Position numbers and translations under genes: made by a program
Notes under the pieces: model-generated
Told to the model about the DNA's origin: nothing
Databases searched by the model: none
The model's input: the letters and a program-made list of their open reading frames with translations, nothing else
Shown: positions 63,857 to 64,000 of the stretch, one piece after another
Numbering within the stretch: the stretch's first letter is position 1
Layout: each line of letters starts with the position of its first letter
NCBI RefSeq assembly: GCF_031755915.1
Contig: NC_083382.1
Location: 8,618,001 to 8,682,000, forward strand
Reading direction: 5' to 3'
Length of the DNA stretch: 64,000 nucleotides
Source of the DNA: Ziziphus jujuba
Taxonomy: Eukaryota > Streptophyta > Magnoliopsida > Rosales > Rhamnaceae

Positions 63857-64000
63857 TTAGTACATTAGAATTTAGGATAATACCAGAAAGGAAGAGTGCA
63901 TTAATACTACCCTTTCCCTCTGGGCCCTTATGCCGTTAAGTTAGATATTCTCCATAAACAGCTTCACGGTATCTAGAAGGAGATGAATCATTGATAGGTT
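63857..64000 (-). pseudogene. C-terminal end of a DMR6-like 2-oxoglutarate/Fe(II) oxygenase
   Basis: The window's right edge enters a gene on the minus strand. From 63998 the frame reads PINDSSPSRYREAVYGEYLT, then TAA (63938-63936), then in the same frame RHKGPEGKGSINALF. Proteins of the DMR6-like dioxygenase group end with a 'PSRY(K/R)EAVYG(D/E)Y' stretch followed by a 'KGPEGK' stretch, which I recall and could not align. The stop lies between the two, so this copy looks truncated by a nonsense change. Alternatively the stop is real and the protein is about 20 residues shorter. The catalytic core lies outside the window. Confidence 0.55.

Noticed and set aside
1..64000. CRISPR-like arrays, tRNA or rRNA genes
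   Set aside because: I saw no regular spaced repeats and no cloverleaf with matching arms; the only tRNA-related sequences are retrotransposon primer-binding sites.

Overview
This is nuclear DNA of a dicotyledonous flowering plant. It is AT-rich and gene-sparse, its genes are split by GT-AG introns, it carries plant LTR retrotransposons and DNA-transposon derivatives, and its genes are plant families: wall-associated kinase-like (WAKL), auxin response factor (ARF), type-1 lipid-transfer protein and plant GlcNAc kinase. No marker fixes the species. All recognisable host genes lie on the minus strand.

Left half (about 2.7-33.7 kb): a decayed WAKL receptor-kinase cluster. Its units are a kinase-only relic (2776-4062), a relic with a Copia element in intron 1 and no kinase exon (6365-14266), a relic interrupted by both a Copia element and a CACTA element (15354-26469), an ectodomain scrap (31870-32253), and one open transmembrane-plus-kinase exon (32520-33730) with no ectodomain in view. 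Target-site duplications date the insertions relative to the genes: Copia-1 7406-13501 (TAAAA), CACTA 15459-17873 (ATT), Copia-2 20420-26152 (CTTAT), a 147-bp solo-LTR-like element inside Copia-2 (AGGAG), and a 392-bp Mutator-type MITE with a 9-bp duplication inside an older plus-strand Copia fragment.

Right half (about 37-64 kb): ordinary conserved genes. A 14-exon gene for an ARF of the ARF6/ARF8 clade (37212-45976, 911 aa by my splicing) carries the miR167 target site. A tandem pair of type-1 nsLTP genes follows, the one at 48.7-49.1 kb broken and the one at 52.8-53.3 kb intact with a 10-nt coding last exon. Next is a 7-exon N-acetylglucosamine kinase gene (54921-60041, 355 aa). The window closes with the 3' end of a DMR6-like 2-oxoglutarate dioxygenase that has an in-frame stop.

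The genes do not form a pathway. The main story is how a WAKL cluster was dismantled by layered transposition, with empty sites that can still be read. I found no clearly new biological system. The less usual items are the non-autonomous CACTA with an unexplained ORF, a perfect-TIR hairpin element in an ARF intron, and a foldback element family with two copies here. Exon borders were set by eye from splice consensus and reading-frame continuity; nothing was aligned or searched by software.
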